Assembly: GCA_027307165.1 (NCBI GenBank)
Contig: DAHUXM010000034.1
Location: 1 to 64,000 of the forward strand
Reading direction: 5' to 3'
DNA length: 64,000 nucleotides
Origin: Gemmatimonadota bacterium
Lineage (GTDB): Bacteria > Gemmatimonadota > Gemmatimonadetes > Gemmatimonadales > Gemmatimonadaceae
This document shows positions 1-9,744 of the stretch, one piece after another. The first letter of the stretch is position 1. Each line of letters opens with the position of its first letter. The translations under genes were made by a program, and so were the position numbers. The notes below the pieces were generated by a model. That model did no database searches, was not told the DNA's origin, and saw only the letters and a program-made list of their open reading frames with translations.

Positions 1-1
1 G

Positions 2-157
<156 letters not shown>

Positions 158-169
158 CAGGATCGTATA

Positions 170-478
<309 letters not shown>

Positions 479-485
479 AACTACA

Positions 486-1169
486 ATGATTGGAATCATC
501 GGCAGAAAGCTGGGCATGACCCAGATATTCAACGAGCAGGGCCAGCAGATTCCCTGCACGGTCGTAGAGGCGACACCCAATCCGGTGTTGCTCGTGACCA
601 GCAAGGAAGAGTCGGGCTTCGCGTCGGTGCAGCTCGGTTTCGGCACGCAGCGCGTTGCGCGCGATTCGAAGCAGAACGAGCGCACGCCGCGCGGCCACCG
701 CGCGAACAAGGCTGAGATCGGTCATGCGAAGAAGGCCGGCCTCGACGCGCCACCGCACACGCTCAAGTCGTTCCGCATCGACGACGCGCCTGGCAAGGAT
801 CCCGAGATCCCGACTTATAACGTCGGCGACATGATCGACATTTCGATCTTTGCGCCGGGCGATACGGTCAAGGTCACGGGCACCACCAAGGGTCGCGGCT
901 TCCAGGGCGTCGTGAAGCGCTGGGGCTTCGGCGGCGGACCGAACACGCACGGCAACACCAAGCATCGCCGTCCTGGCTCGATCGGACCTGGTACGGATCC
1001 GTCCCGCGTCATCAAGGGCAAGAAGATGCCTGGCCGTTATGGTGACGAGCGCCACACGCAGACGCATCTCCGCGTCGAGAAGATCGACATGGAGCGTAAC
1101 CTGATCTACATCCGCGGCAGCATCGCCGGTCCCCGCAGCGGGATCGTGATGATCCGCAAGCAGGCTTAA
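486..1169 (+). CDS. rplC: 50S ribosomal protein L3
   Basis: L3 nucleates 50S assembly and reaches towards the peptidyl-transferase centre. The frame is open further upstream, but the true start is the ATG giving [15 protein letters not shown], the standard L3 N-terminus; a longer start would overlap rpsJ. The 227-residue product contains the conserved [20 protein letters not shown] loop. It sits between rpsJ and rplD in the normal order, two bases before rplD. Confidence 0.96.
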   Translation: MIGIIGRKLGMTQIFNEQGQQIPCTVVEATPNPVLLVTSKEESGFASVQLGFGTQRVARDSKQNERTPRGHRANKAEIGHAKKAGLDAPPHTLKSFRIDDAPGKDPEIPTYNVGDMIDISIFAPGDTVKVTGTTKGRGFQGVVKRWGFGGGPNTHGNTKHRRPGSIGPGTDPSRVIKGKKMPGRYGDERHTQTHLRVEKIDMERNLIYIRGSIAGPRSGIVMIRKQA

Positions 1170-1171
1170 TC

Positions 1172-1945
1172 ATGGCTGACACAGAAAACACCGAACAGGA
1201 AGTGATTGCGCGTACCGCGGCTGCGTACACCGGCGGTGGCACGCAGCGCGATGCAGTAACGCTTCCGACCGATCTGTTCGACGGCACCATCAACTTCCCG
1301 GTGATGCATCACGCGGTCAAGGCGTATCTCGCCAACCAGCGTCAGGGCACCGCGTCGACCAAGACGCGCGGCGTGGTTACAGGTGGTAATCAGAAGCCGT
1401 GGAAGCAGAAGGGGACCGGTCGTGCTCGTCAGGGCTCAACGCGTGCTCCGCACTGGGTCGGTGGCGGTACGGTCTTCGGTCCGACGCCGCGCGATTACAC
1501 GATGGGCACGAACAAGAAGGTGAAGGTTCTCGCTCGCAAGAGCGCTCTAAATGCACGCGCTTCCGAAGATTCGCTGTTCGTGATCGATCGCTTCGACTAC
1601 GACGCGCCCAAGACGGCGCAGTTGCTCGGATTGCTCGAGTCGCTCGGTGTGAACGGGAAGAAGGTTCTCATTCTCACCGATGGCGTGAACAGGAACGTGT
1701 ATCTCAGCTGCCGCAATCTCCCGAGCGCGCACGTGATGCCGTTCTCCGACGCTTCGACGTACCACATTCTGTGGAGCGACGTCGTGCTCGTCGAGTCCGG
1801 CGCGATCGGCCAGTCTCTCGCTCCGGTTGCCGAGGGTGAGAAGCCCGCGCGCAAGACCGCCGCGAAGAAGGCACCAGCGGCAAAGAAGACTGCCGCTGCC
1901 AAGAAGACGACGGCCAGAAAGACTTCGGCCAAGAAGGAGAAGTAG
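1172..1945 (+). CDS. rplD: 50S ribosomal protein L4 with Lys/Ala-rich C-terminal tail
   Basis: L4 lines the exit tunnel and in some bacteria represses its own operon. The core is recognisable from QRQGTASTKTRGVVTGGN and KPWKQKGTGRARQGS. At 257 residues it is about 50 longer than usual: an N-terminal lead of about 25 residues precedes the core, and residues 221-257 form a lysine/alanine tail with repeated AAKK units. Similar tails occur on L22 and, as a head, on L5 in this operon. The last codons also contain the AAGGAGA ribosome-binding site of rplW. Confidence 0.95.
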   Translation: MADTENTEQEVIARTAAAYTGGGTQRDAVTLPTDLFDGTINFPVMHHAVKAYLANQRQGTASTKTRGVVTGGNQKPWKQKGTGRARQGSTRAPHWVGGGTVFGPTPRDYTMGTNKKVKVLARKSALNARASEDSLFVIDRFDYDAPKTAQLLGLLESLGVNGKKVLILTDGVNRNVYLSCRNLPSAHVMPFSDASTYHILWSDVVLVESGAIGQSLAPVAEGEKPARKTAAKKAPAAKKTAAAKKTTARKTSAKKEK

Positions 1946-1948
1946 CAC

Positions 1949-2236
1949 ATGGCAACAATGTTCCGCACCATCGTTCGTCCGATCATGACCGAGAAGACTT
2001 CGGCGGCCTATCAGGATCGCCAGGAGTACACGTTCGAGGTCTCGCCTGACTCGAACAAGACGGCGATCAGACAGGCAATCGAGAAGCTCTTCGGCGTGAC
2101 CGTGACTGGCGTGCAGACGATGAACTGCCGCGGCAGAACACGTCGCGTCGGCCAGTCGGTCGGCAAGCGCGCGAATTGGAAAAAGGCCATCGTGACGCTG
2201 AAGCAGGGCGACACGATCGACATCTTCGAGGGTTAA
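1949..2236 (+). CDS. rplW: 50S ribosomal protein L23
   Basis: L23 sits at the polypeptide exit and is the docking site for trigger factor and SRP. The 95-residue protein has the family motif RPIMTEKTSAAY near the start, YTFEVSPDSNKTAIRQAIEKLFGV in the middle, and normal length. A clear AAGGAGA ribosome-binding site (1934-1940) lies inside the end of rplD. Confidence 0.95.
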   Translation: MATMFRTIVRPIMTEKTSAAYQDRQEYTFEVSPDSNKTAIRQAIEKLFGVTVTGVQTMNCRGRTRRVGQSVGKRANWKKAIVTLKQGDTIDIFEG

Positions 2237-2245
2237 GCAGCCACC

Positions 2246-3079
2246 ATGGCAATTCGTCAGTTCAAGCCGGTCACGAAGAGCTCGCGTTTCCGCTCCGTGT
2301 CGGATTTCGCCGAGATCACGCGCAGCACGCCTGAGAAGTCGCTCATCGAGCCGCTTCCCAAGTCGGGGGGGCGTGACAATCACGGCCACATAGCGATGCG
2401 TCGCATCGGCGGCGGTCACAAGCGTCAGTATCGCAAGATCGATTTCAAGCGCAACAAGTTCGCGATGCCCGGAATCGTGGAGCACATCGAGTACGATCCC
2501 AACCGCTCGGCGCGTATCGCGCTGGTGCGTTACGAGGACGGCGAGAAGCGCTACATCCTGCATCCCAAGGGACTGAGCGTCGGCGATACCGTGATTTCGG
2601 GACCTGGTTCCGATACGCGTATCGGCAACGCGGTTCCGCTGCGCGAGATGCCGCTCGGTACCGACGTGCACAACATCGAGCTCAAGCCCGGCAAGGGCGG
2701 CCAGATGGCGCGCTCCGCGGGAATGTCGGCGCAGGTCGTGGCGAAGGAAGGCGAGTACGTGACGCTCAAGCTCGGTTCGTCCGAGGTTCGGCTGGTTCAC
2801 GGGATGTGCATGGCGACGGTCGGCATCGTCGGCAACGCCGAGCACGAGTTGTTGTCGCATGGAAAGGCAGGCAAGTCGCGCTGGCTGGGCAAGCGTCCGA
2901 AGGTGCGCGGTGAAGTGATGAACCCGGTGGATCACCCGCATGGTGGTCGTACGCGCGGCGGACGTAACGTCGTGTCGCCATGGGGCAAGAAGGAAGGCGT
3001 GAAGACACGCCATTCGAAGAAGCCGTCAACACGGCTAATCGTGCGCGGCCGTCGCCGCGGTAAGGCGACGCAGTCTTAA
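2246..3079 (+). CDS. rplB: 50S ribosomal protein L2
   Basis: L2 is a core 50S protein needed for subunit association and peptidyl-transferase activity. The 277-residue product has normal length and contains the highly conserved [11 protein letters not shown] loop with its key histidine, plus [15 protein letters not shown] and GQMARSAG. It follows rplW by 9 bases and precedes rpsS. Confidence 0.97.
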   Translation: MAIRQFKPVTKSSRFRSVSDFAEITRSTPEKSLIEPLPKSGGRDNHGHIAMRRIGGGHKRQYRKIDFKRNKFAMPGIVEHIEYDPNRSARIALVRYEDGEKRYILHPKGLSVGDTVISGPGSDTRIGNAVPLREMPLGTDVHNIELKPGKGGQMARSAGMSAQVVAKEGEYVTLKLGSSEVRLVHGMCMATVGIVGNAEHELLSHGKAGKSRWLGKRPKVRGEVMNPVDHPHGGRTRGGRNVVSPWGKKEGVKTRHSKKPSTRLIVRGRRRGKATQS

Positions 3080-3094
3080 GACGGGTAATCGAAT

Positions 3095-3403
3095 ATGGGA
3101 CGTAGTGTTCGCAAGGGTCCGTTCGTACACGAATCGCTTATGTCGAAAGTCGACGCGATGAACGGCCGCAATGAGAAGAAGGTCATGAAGACGTGGTCGC
3201 GCGCGAGCACGATCCTTCCTGACTTCGTTGGGCACACATTCGCGGTGCACAACGGCAACAAGTTCATCCCGGTCTATGTGACGGAGAACATGGTTGGGCA
3301 CAAGCTTGGCGAGTTCTCGCCGACGCGGCTCTTCCGTGGTCATACCGGCAACAAGGCGACGGACAAGAAGGCGGCGGGCGTGCCGGCCAAGGGTGGCAAG
3401 TAA
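3095..3403 (+). CDS. rpsS: 30S ribosomal protein S19
   Basis: S19 is a head protein that contacts S13 and the A-site region. The N-terminus [17 protein letters not shown], the [22 protein letters not shown] segment and the GEFSPTR motif identify it. The length of 102 residues is slightly above the usual 92 because of a short basic C-terminal end. rplV starts one base after the stop codon. Confidence 0.96.
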   Translation: MGRSVRKGPFVHESLMSKVDAMNGRNEKKVMKTWSRASTILPDFVGHTFAVHNGNKFIPVYVTENMVGHKLGEFSPTRLFRGHTGNKATDKKAAGVPAKGGK

Positions 3404-3404
3404 C

Positions 3405-3890
3405 ATGGCCGCAACTCCTGTGATGACCGAGCGTGCACGCGCGATTCAGCGCACTACGCGCCAGTCGCCGTACAAGATGCGCCTCGTGATCGATCAGATC
3501 CGTGGCAAGAACGTGAGCGACGCGCTTGCGCTGCTGCGCTTCTCCAAGAAGCACGCGGCCAAGCAGATCGAGAAGACGCTGTCGTCAGCCGTGGCGAACG
3601 CCGAGTACAAGGCGCGCCTTGCCAACGAAGCCATCGATCTCGACCTGCTTGTGGTGTCGCATGCGGTGATCAATGAAGGTCGGCCGATCAAGCGGTTCAT
3701 GCCGGCGGCGCAGGGTCGCGCCACTCCAATCAGGAAGCGCACGAGCCACGTCGACATCATCGTTTCGGAGCGCGCGGCGAAGCCGAAGCCCGTAGCGAAG
3801 AAGGCCGCGGCCAAGAAGACTGCTGCCAGGAAGACGACTGCAAAGACTGCCGCGAAGAAGACGGCCAAGAAGACCGAGGGAGAGAAGTAA
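3405..3890 (+). CDS. rplV: 50S ribosomal protein L22 with Lys/Ala-rich C-terminal tail
   Basis: L22 binds 23S rRNA early in assembly and extends a loop into the exit tunnel. The frame stays open into rpsS, but the ATG one base after the rpsS stop gives the expected start, followed by [20 protein letters not shown]. Residues 1-123 are the normal L22 core, ending in the [11 protein letters not shown] strand. Residues 124-161 are an added alanine/lysine tail resembling histone H1 C-terminal tails. The stop codon overlaps the rpsC start by one base (TAATG). Confidence 0.95.
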   Translation: MAATPVMTERARAIQRTTRQSPYKMRLVIDQIRGKNVSDALALLRFSKKHAAKQIEKTLSSAVANAEYKARLANEAIDLDLLVVSHAVINEGRPIKRFMPAAQGRATPIRKRTSHVDIIVSERAAKPKPVAKKAAAKKTAARKTTAKTAAKKTAKKTEGEK

Positions 3891-4549
3891 TGGGACAGAA
3901 GACACATCCAATCGGCTTCCGCCTTGGTGTCTCGAAGAACTGGCGGTCGCGCTACTACGCGAATCGCGACATGCCTGCGATGCTCAAGGAGGACGCACTC
4001 CTCCGCAAGTATCTGCACGCGCGTCTCGGCCACGCCGCGATCTCCGACGTCACGATCGAGCGCAAGCCTGGCAAGGTAGTGGTGACGATTCACACCGGTC
4101 GTCCGGGCGTCGTCATCGGAAAGAAGGGAACTGAAGTCGATCAGCTGCGTGACGAGCTGAGCCGTCTGTCGGGCAAGGAAGTCGGGATCAACGTCGAGGA
4201 GATCAAGCGTCCTGAACTGGATGCGCAGCTCGTCGCCGACAACATCGCGAATCAGCTTGCCCAGCGCATTTCGTTCCGTCGCGCGATGAAGCGCGCGGTG
4301 CAGAGCTCGATGCGGATGGGCGCTCAGGGAATCAAGGTCAAGTGCGGCGGCCGTCTTGGCGGCGCCGAGATCGCGCGTGTCGAGGGATATCACGAGGGTC
4401 GTGTTCCTCTCCAGACGCTGCGCGCCGACATCGATTACGCGACATCAACCGCGAAGACGACCTACGGCACCATTGGTGTGAAGGTCTGGATCTTCAAGGG
4501 TGAGATCGTTGAAGATCGTCGTGGCAAGACTTACTCGACGGATGCGTAA
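3890..4549 (+). CDS. rpsC: 30S ribosomal protein S3
   Basis: S3 lies at the mRNA entry channel and takes part in mRNA unwinding. It begins with the family signature [13 protein letters not shown] and carries the KH-domain GXXG loop in [16 protein letters not shown]. The [21 protein letters not shown] block marks the C-terminal domain. The length of 219 residues is normal. The stop codon is part of the TAAGGAGA ribosome-binding site for rplP. Confidence 0.97.
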   Translation: MGQKTHPIGFRLGVSKNWRSRYYANRDMPAMLKEDALLRKYLHARLGHAAISDVTIERKPGKVVVTIHTGRPGVVIGKKGTEVDQLRDELSRLSGKEVGINVEEIKRPELDAQLVADNIANQLAQRISFRRAMKRAVQSSMRMGAQGIKVKCGGRLGGAEIARVEGYHEGRVPLQTLRADIDYATSTAKTTYGTIGVKVWIFKGEIVEDRRGKTYSTDA

Positions 4550-4561
4550 GGAGAATTAGAG

Positions 4562-4990
4562 ATGCTCAGTCCGAAGCGGGTAAAGTTCCGCAAGATGTTC
4601 AAGGGTCGCACGAAGGGATTGGCGACCCGTGGATCGAAGGTTTCGTTCGGCGATTTCGGCCTCCAGGCACTGGAGCCAGGCTGGGTCACGAACCGGCAGA
4701 TCGAAGCCGCTCGTGTGGCGCTCACGCGTCACATCAAGCGCGGCGGAAAGGTGTGGATTCGCATCTTCCCCGACAAGCCGATTACGAAGAAGCCGGCAGA
4801 AACGCGCATGGGCAAGGGAAAGGGCTCACCCGAAGGTTGGGTTGCCGTTGTGAAGCCTGGCCGTGTGATGTTCGAGCTGGAAGGTGTGACGCTCGAGATC
4901 GCGCAGAAGGCGATGGCGCTTGCTGCGGCGAAGCTCAGTGTGAAGACGAAGTTCGTGAAGCGTGAGGAGGCGCATTCAGATGAAGGCTAA
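4562..4990 (+). CDS. rplP: 50S ribosomal protein L16
   Basis: L16 organises the A-site tRNA region of the 50S subunit. The protein starts [16 protein letters not shown] and contains [19 protein letters not shown], the conserved segment near the tRNA elbow. The 142-residue length is typical. A strong TAAGGAGA site lies at 4547-4554. The 3' end overlaps rpmC by 11 bases. Confidence 0.97.
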   Translation: MLSPKRVKFRKMFKGRTKGLATRGSKVSFGDFGLQALEPGWVTNRQIEAARVALTRHIKRGGKVWIRIFPDKPITKKPAETRMGKGKGSPEGWVAVVKPGRVMFELEGVTLEIAQKAMALAAAKLSVKTKFVKREEAHSDEG

Positions 4991-5177
4991 CGAAATCCGC
5001 GAGATGATCGATTCTGACGTCGTCGCGAAGATCAACGAGCTGGAGGAAGAGCGCTTCCGACTGACGTTCCGCTCTGGAACCGAGACGTTGGAAAATCCGC
5101 TACGCCTGCGGTTCATCCGGCGCGACATCGCGCGGCTCAAGACGGTGCAGAACGAGAGGAAGCAGAAGAATGGCTGA
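4980..5177 (+). CDS. rpmC: 50S ribosomal protein L29
   Basis: L29 is a small helical protein at the exit-tunnel rim next to L23. I chose the ATG at 4980 (MKANEIREM, 65 residues) over an upstream start at 4962, because GTGAGGAGG (4962-4970) is a near-perfect ribosome-binding site 9 bases ahead and 65 residues is the usual length. The protein ends [15 protein letters not shown], typical of L29. It overlaps both rplP and rpsQ, which suggests translational coupling. Confidence 0.94.
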   Translation: MKANEIREMIDSDVVAKINELEEERFRLTFRSGTETLENPLRLRFIRRDIARLKTVQNERKQKNG

Positions 5178-5478
5178 TATGACTAACGGCGCCGGTTCGT
5201 CCCAGGGCACACCGTCCGGGACGGAGACACGTAACGCGCGCAAGGTGCGCACGGGTACGGTCGTGAGCGACAAGATGGAGAAGACCGTGGTGGTCGCCAT
5301 CGAGCGCCGCGTGAAGCACCCTGTTTATGGCAAGATGATGACGCGTACCAAGAAGCTCAAAGCTCATGACGAGGAGAACTCGGCCAAGCTGGGCGATACG
5401 GTACGGATCATGGAGACGCGCCCGTTGTCGAAGGACAAGCGCTTCCGAGTGGTCGAGATCGTCGAGCGCGCACGCTAA
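5170..5478 (+). CDS. rpsQ: 30S ribosomal protein S17
   Basis: S17 is a primary 16S rRNA-binding protein. The OB-fold core runs from about residue 24 ([19 protein letters not shown]) through [10 protein letters not shown] and [16 protein letters not shown]. About 20 Gly/Ser/Thr-rich residues precede it, making 102 residues against the usual 80-90. The start overlaps rpmC by 8 bases. Confidence 0.95.
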   Translation: MADMTNGAGSSQGTPSGTETRNARKVRTGTVVSDKMEKTVVVAIERRVKHPVYGKMMTRTKKLKAHDEENSAKLGDTVRIMETRPLSKDKRFRVVEIVERAR

Positions 5479-5490
5479 CGAGATACTGCA

Positions 5491-5859
5491 ATGATTCAGC
5501 AAGAGTCCATGGTGAAGGTTGCCGATAATTCCGGCGCGAAGCGGGCGCTCGTCATCCGTGTGCTGGGCGGTACTGGCCGGCGCTACGCGGGTCTTGGCGA
5601 CGTCGTGATCGTGGCGGTGAAGGACGCCCTCCCGAACGGAACGGTGAAGAAGTCGGATGTGGCACGTGCGGTGGTAGTGCGCACCGCCAAGGAGACGCGG
5701 CGGAAGGACGGCTCGTACATCCGCTTCGACGAGAATGCGGTCGTGATCATCAACGACGCTGGCGAGCCGCGCGCGACGCGCGTGTTCGGACCGGTCGCAC
5801 GTGAGATCCGCGACAAGAAGTACATGAAGATCGCCTCGCTGGCGCCGGAGGTTCTGTAG
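5491..5859 (+). CDS. rplN: 50S ribosomal protein L14
   Basis: L14 lies at the subunit interface, where it binds the silencing factor RsfS. The start [18 protein letters not shown], the [20 protein letters not shown] block and the end [13 protein letters not shown] are diagnostic. Length is the standard 122 residues. Confidence 0.97.
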   Translation: MIQQESMVKVADNSGAKRALVIRVLGGTGRRYAGLGDVVIVAVKDALPNGTVKKSDVARAVVVRTAKETRRKDGSYIRFDENAVVIINDAGEPRATRVFGPVAREIRDKKYMKIASLAPEVL

Positions 5860-5860
5860 C

Positions 5861-6265
5861 ATGCGCGTGTTGAAATATCGGAAGACGAACAGAAACCGCC
5901 TCACCACCGATCGTCACTCGGCGAACGCGGAACGCAGCAGCGTTCACGTTGCCAAGGGCGACACTGTCCGCGTGATGCGCGGCGACGACAAGGGCAAGGA
6001 GGGCACGGTTCTCCGTGTCTTCACAAAGAAGAACCGCGTCCTCGTGAAGGGCGTGAACATCGTGAAAAAGCACCGTCGCGCGACGAGTGCAGAGGAAGAG
6101 GGTGGCATCCGCGAGATGGAAGCCCCGTTTGCTGCATCGAACGTGATGCTCATCGATCCGAAGTCAGGCAAGCCGACGCGCGTCAAGGCGCGTACGGACA
6201 AGGACGGAACGAAGGAGCGCGTCAGCGTCAAGAGCGGCGACTCGATCCCGATGGCGTCCCGTTAA
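5861..6265 (+). CDS. rplX: 50S ribosomal protein L24
   Basis: L24 starts 50S assembly by binding the 5' end of 23S rRNA. The KOW motif is visible at HVAKGDTVRVMRGDDKGKEG, followed by VLVKGVNIVKKHRR. At 134 residues it is longer than the usual 100-110, through a basic N-terminal lead of about 25 residues. It begins one base after the rplN stop. Confidence 0.95.
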   Translation: MRVLKYRKTNRNRLTTDRHSANAERSSVHVAKGDTVRVMRGDDKGKEGTVLRVFTKKNRVLVKGVNIVKKHRRATSAEEEGGIREMEAPFAASNVMLIDPKSGKPTRVKARTDKDGTKERVSVKSGDSIPMASR

Positions 6266-6277
6266 GGAATAGAGCAA

Positions 6278-7042
6278 ATGGCAAACAAGCAAGACAACAA
6301 GAAGGGCGGCGCAAAGGGCGGCAAGGGTGGGGCGAAGGCTGGCGGAAAGTCGCCTGCGAAGTCCACACCGCCAAAGACGTCATCCAAGAGCTCGACCAAG
6401 GCGTCAGCCGGTCGCGGCGCAGAGCGCAAGCAGCTGCTGCCGACGGAACACGCCGGCGCAGAGCTGCCGGTTCCGGCGCCGCGTCTGCGCGAGCATTACA
6501 AATCGACGGTGCGGACGCGTCTCACCAAGCAGTACGGATTCGGCAATCTGCACGAGGTCCCGACCATCGAGAAGATCGTGATCAACTGCGGCGTTGGCGA
6601 AGCGATTCGCAACTCCAAGGTGCTCGACATCGTGGTGGACGAGCTGGCGCTCATAACCGGTCAGCGGCCCGTGCGGCGCAAGGCGAAGAAGTCGATCGCG
6701 AACTTCGGTCAGCGCGAAGGCCAGGAGATCGGCGCGTCGGTGACGCTGCGTGGTCCGCGCATGTGGGAGTTCCTCGATCGTCTGGTGACGGTCGCGATTC
6801 CGCGCATCCGCGATTTCCGCGGCCTCAACACACGCGCGTTCGACGGACGCGGCAACTACACGATGGGCGTCAAGGAGCAGATGATCTTCCCCGAGATCAA
6901 CTACGACATGGTAGATGAGATCCACGGGATGGACATCACGTTCGTCACGACGACGAACAAGGACGATCAGGCTCTTGCACTTCTCCGCGAGCTCGGCATG
7001 CCGTTCCGCGGTGAAGAAAAGCCCGTCATCGTACACGGTTAA
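6278..7042 (+). CDS. rplE: 50S ribosomal protein L5 with Gly/Lys-rich N-terminal extension
   Basis: L5 anchors 5S rRNA in the central protuberance and contacts P-site tRNA. The core starts near residue 68 (RLREHYKSTVRTRLTKQYG) and includes the P-loop region RRKAKKSIANFGQREGQ and the IPRIRDFRGL strand. The first 67 residues are an unusual Gly/Lys/Ser-rich head, so the protein is 254 residues instead of about 180. The ATG at 6278 is the first in-frame start, 12 bases after rplX, and no start at the core boundary has a better ribosome-binding site. Confidence 0.94.
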   Translation: MANKQDNKKGGAKGGKGGAKAGGKSPAKSTPPKTSSKSSTKASAGRGAERKQLLPTEHAGAELPVPAPRLREHYKSTVRTRLTKQYGFGNLHEVPTIEKIVINCGVGEAIRNSKVLDIVVDELALITGQRPVRRKAKKSIANFGQREGQEIGASVTLRGPRMWEFLDRLVTVAIPRIRDFRGLNTRAFDGRGNYTMGVKEQMIFPEINYDMVDEIHGMDITFVTTTNKDDQALALLRELGMPFRGEEKPVIVHG

Positions 7043-7054
7043 CCGAAGCATACA

Positions 7055-7360
7055 ATGGCGAAGACTTCCAAGATCAAGAAGAACGAGCAGCGTCGTGCAA
7101 TCGTCGCGAAGTACGCGGCGCGTCGTCGCGAGCTGAAGGCGATAATCAAGAATCCGGCGTCGACGCCGGATCAGCGCGCAGACGCTTACGCCGCGATTCG
7201 CAAGATGCCGCGCGACGCGTCGGTAGTGCGCATCCGCAATCGCTGCGAGTTCAGCGGACGACCGCGCGCGTACCTGCGTCAGTTCGGACTCGCGCGTATC
7301 GCGTTCCGCGACATGGCACTCGCGGGGTTCATCCCGGGCGTGCGCAAGGCGAGTTGGTAG
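7055..7360 (+). CDS. rpsN: 30S ribosomal protein S14, zinc-independent type
   Basis: S14 completes the head of the small subunit. The sequence [14 protein letters not shown] and the [23 protein letters not shown] end identify it. It is 101 residues, the long form, and it lacks the two CxxC pairs of the short zinc-binding type, so it should not need zinc. It is followed by a 253-base gap with palindromic repeats, the only sizeable gap within the ribosomal run. Confidence 0.96.
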   Translation: MAKTSKIKKNEQRRAIVAKYAARRRELKAIIKNPASTPDQRADAYAAIRKMPRDASVVRIRNRCEFSGRPRAYLRQFGLARIAFRDMALAGFIPGVRKASW

Positions 7361-7386
7361 CCCCAAAGTACCAGGCAGAGTTAGGA

Positions 7387-7518
7387 GGGCAGGCACGGGG
7401 GCCTGCTCGTACAGAGATGGTCGGCAGTCGTAGGGGCAGGCGCCCCTACCCCTCTTAAGGAATGCGCAGAGTCAAGAAGGGCAGGCGCGGGGGTCTGCCC
7501 ATACAAGCTGGCCGGCAG
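7387..7518. repeat. Two direct repeat copies with palindromes, inside the ribosomal operon
   Basis: The rpsN-rpsH gap holds two imperfect copies of a roughly 40-base unit, at 7387-7427 and 7479-7518. Both start GGGCAGGC, continue with a G-run, and end CGGCAG. Each copy holds a stem (7389-7394 with 7401-7406; 7479-7484 with 7495-7500). Between them is a perfect 8-base-arm palindrome, GTAGGGGC/GCCCCTAC, at 7430-7449. A similar palindrome occurs at 28447-28475, which points to a dispersed REP-like family. Confidence 0.75.
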
Positions 7519-7530
7519 GGAAAGAACAAG

Positions 7531-7549
7531 GCGAGGCACACGGCCTCGC
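7531..7549. other. Short stem-loop upstream of rpsH
   Basis: GCGAGGC pairs with GCCTCGC around a 5-base loop, ending 64 bases before rpsH. No T-run follows on the + strand, so it does not look like an intrinsic terminator. It may be part of the same repeat insert or a processing or stabilising hairpin of the operon transcript. Confidence 0.45.
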
Positions 7550-7613
7550 TGTATACCCAAGCAGCCCCGCACGTCCGAACACCGGATACGACGGGACGAG
7601 GTAGAGCAGAACG

Positions 7614-8018
7614 ATGAGTATGACAGATCCGATCGCGGATATGCTAACGCGGATCCGCAATGCGTGCCGGGCGAAGCATCGCCGCGTCGACATGCCCGCG
7701 TCAAAGGTGAAAACGCAGATCGCGCAGATCCTGAAAGAGAATTCCTACATCCAGGACTACCGCACCCTCGAGACCGAGGAAGGGCGGCAGATTCTGCGCG
7801 TGATCCTCAAGTACGCAGCTGGCACGGGCCAGCCGGTCATCCGTGATCTGCAACGCGTCTCGACTCCCGGTCTCCGACGCTACGTCGGTGTCACCGAGAT
7901 CCCGCGCGTTCGCAACGGACTTGGCATGGCGATCCTCAGCACGTCGCAGGGTGTCATGTCCGACCGCCAGGCGCGACAGCATCGCACCGGCGGCGAACTC
8001 GTCGCGCTAGTCTGGTAA
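7614..8018 (+). CDS. rpsH: 30S ribosomal protein S8
   Basis: S8 binds the central domain of 16S rRNA and in some bacteria represses the spc operon. The start [15 protein letters not shown] and the end [22 protein letters not shown] are characteristic; length is 134 residues. A second ATG two codons downstream is equally possible. It restarts the ribosomal run after the repeat-containing gap. Confidence 0.96.
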   Translation: MSMTDPIADMLTRIRNACRAKHRRVDMPASKVKTQIAQILKENSYIQDYRTLETEEGRQILRVILKYAAGTGQPVIRDLQRVSTPGLRRYVGVTEIPRVRNGLGMAILSTSQGVMSDRQARQHRTGGELVALVW

Positions 8019-8029
8019 GCGAGCCAACA

Positions 8030-8569
8030 ATGTCACGTATTGGAAAGAAGCCAGTCCCGGTCCCCGCGAACGTAACGGTGACGGTCGACGGCAACAATGT
8101 GAAGGTCAAGGGTCCCAAGGGAGAACTCGAGCGCACCCTCCACTCGGACATGAAAGTGTCGATGGAAAACGGTGAAGTGGTCGTGGCGCGTCCGTCGGAT
8201 GAGCAGAAGCACAAGGCGCTTCATGGTCTCAGCCGCACGCTCGTCGCGAACATGGTCGAGGGTGTATCATCAGGTTTCTCGAAGACGCTCGAGCTGGTCG
8301 GCGTTGGTTACAAGGCCGAGGTGCGGCCTTATGGCCTGCAGCTGGCTCTCGGCTTCTCGCATCCTGTCGAGTACAAGTCGCCCAAGGGAATCAAGCTGAG
8401 CGCACCGCAGCCGACGCAGATCGTCGTCGAAGGGGCGAACAAGGAAGTCGTGGGCCAGGTTGCCGCGGAGTTGCGCAGTCTGCGTCCGCCCGAGCCATAC
8501 AAGGGCAAGGGAGTCAAGTATCAAGGCGAGCAGGTTCGCCGTAAGGCCGGTAAGGCCGGGGGCAAGTAA
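8030..8569 (+). CDS. rplF: 50S ribosomal protein L6
   Basis: L6 lies near the factor-binding centre of the 50S subunit. Two tandem L6 folds are visible, starting [17 protein letters not shown] and ending in the conserved [17 protein letters not shown] block. Length 179 residues is normal. Confidence 0.97.
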   Translation: MSRIGKKPVPVPANVTVTVDGNNVKVKGPKGELERTLHSDMKVSMENGEVVVARPSDEQKHKALHGLSRTLVANMVEGVSSGFSKTLELVGVGYKAEVRPYGLQLALGFSHPVEYKSPKGIKLSAPQPTQIVVEGANKEVVGQVAAELRSLRPPEPYKGKGVKYQGEQVRRKAGKAGGK

Positions 8570-8572
8570 GCG

Positions 8573-8920
8573 ATGAAAAAACCGCAGACCCGCGAGCAGT
8601 ACCGCGCCCGTCGTCACTTTCGCGTTCGCAAGAAAGTGAATGGCACGGCCGAGCGTCCGCGTCTGGTCGTGTTCCGTTCCGAGAAGCACATCTATGCGCA
8701 GCTCGTGGACGACAACACTCAGCACACGCTCATGACCGTTACGGACGGCGGAATCACCGGGAAGAAGGTCGAGAAGTCATTCGAGGTCGGCAAGAAGATC
8801 GCGGCGCGCGCCAAGGAAGCGGGCGTGACCAGCGTCGTCTTCGACCGTGGTGGATATGTGTATCACGGCCGCGTGAAAGCGGTGGCCGACGGTGCCCGCG
8901 AAGGCGGGTTGGAGTTTTAA
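8573..8920 (+). CDS. rplR: 50S ribosomal protein L18
   Basis: L18 binds 5S rRNA together with L5. The [19 protein letters not shown] segment, the [16 protein letters not shown] strand and the [20 protein letters not shown] end are standard. The length of 115 residues is normal. The stop overlaps the rpsE start by one base (TAATG), implying coupled translation. Confidence 0.96.
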   Translation: MKKPQTREQYRARRHFRVRKKVNGTAERPRLVVFRSEKHIYAQLVDDNTQHTLMTVTDGGITGKKVEKSFEVGKKIAARAKEAGVTSVVFDRGGYVYHGRVKAVADGAREGGLEF

Positions 8921-9744
8921 TGGCTGACGAACAGAAGCAGGGCGGAGCGCCAGCCGCGAGCGGCGGCGCAGGCAGTGGCACCACCGGTGGCACCACCGGT
9001 GGCAGCACCGGCGGACCCGGGCGCAGCGCGCGCTCCGGCGGCGGCCAGCAGCGTGGTCGCGGCGGACAGGGCGGCGGCGGACGTGGTGGCGCTGGTGGTG
9101 GTCGCGGAGGCCAGGGCGGCGGTCAGAGCCGCGGCGGTCAGGGCGGCGGCCAGGGTGGTCGCGGTGGCCCCGGCGGCGGACGTGGCCCCGGTGGCGGACG
9201 TGACGGTGGACGCGGCGGCCAGGGTGGTGAGGGCGGCAGCGATCTCATCGAGAATGTCGTCGCGATCAATCGCGTCGCCAAGGTCGTGAAAGGCGGACGG
9301 CGTTTCTCCTTCAACGCACTCGTAGCAGTCGGTGATGGTCAGGGACGGGTCGGATTCTCGACCGGCAAGGCGAACGAAGTTTCCGAAGCGGTCCGCAAGG
9401 CCGTCGAGGCAGCTCGCCGCCGCATGGTCGCGGTTCCGATGACCGGCGGCACGATTCCACACGCCATCGTCGGCCAGCATGGTGCAGGAAAGGTTCTCAT
9501 GAAGCCAGCAGCACCAGGAGCGGGTGTAATCGCCGGTGGTGCGGTGCGCGCAGTCATGGAATGCGTCGGAATCACCGACATCCTCACCAAGAGCCTCGGC
9601 TCGACCAATCCGCACAACATGGTTCTCGCCGCGCTCGACGCGCTGGCGAAGCTGACAACTGTAGAACAGATCGCGCGCGAGCGTGGCATCGAGCAGAGCT
9701 CGCTCGGCTATCGCTCTCGTGCCAAGACGAAGGTGGTTGCGTAA
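8920..9744 (+). CDS. rpsE: 30S ribosomal protein S5 with long Gly/Arg-rich N-terminal extension
   Basis: S5 acts at the mRNA entry site in decoding accuracy. The normal core begins at about residue 108 ([20 protein letters not shown]) and includes [18 protein letters not shown] and the [19 protein letters not shown] helix. Residues 1-107 are an unusual Gly/Arg/Gln extension with many RGG and RGGQGG units, resembling eukaryotic RGG boxes. The protein is 274 residues instead of about 166. Both neighbouring genes overlap by one base, which fixes the reading frame and the start at 8920. Confidence 0.95.
   Translation: MADEQKQGGAPAASGGAGSGTTGGTTGGSTGGPGRSARSGGGQQRGRGGQGGGGRGGAGGGRGGQGGGQSRGGQGGGQGGRGGPGGGRGPGGGRDGGRGGQGGEGGSDLIENVVAINRVAKVVKGGRRFSFNALVAVGDGQGRVGFSTGKANEVSEAVRKAVEAARRRMVAVPMTGGTIPHAIVGQHGAGKVLMKPAAPGAGVIAGGAVRAVMECVGITDILTKSLGSTNPHNMVLAALDALAKLTTVEQIARERGIEQSSLGYRSRAKTKVVA

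Noticed and set aside
1547-3013. Long minus-strand open frame of 488 codons opposite rplD-rplB
   Set aside because: It lies opposite three well-identified ribosomal genes and its translation has no recognisable domain. It is a shadow frame of high-GC coding DNA.
7381-7520. CRISPR array
   Set aside because: Only two imperfect repeats with a palindrome between them, no regular spacers, and no cas genes.
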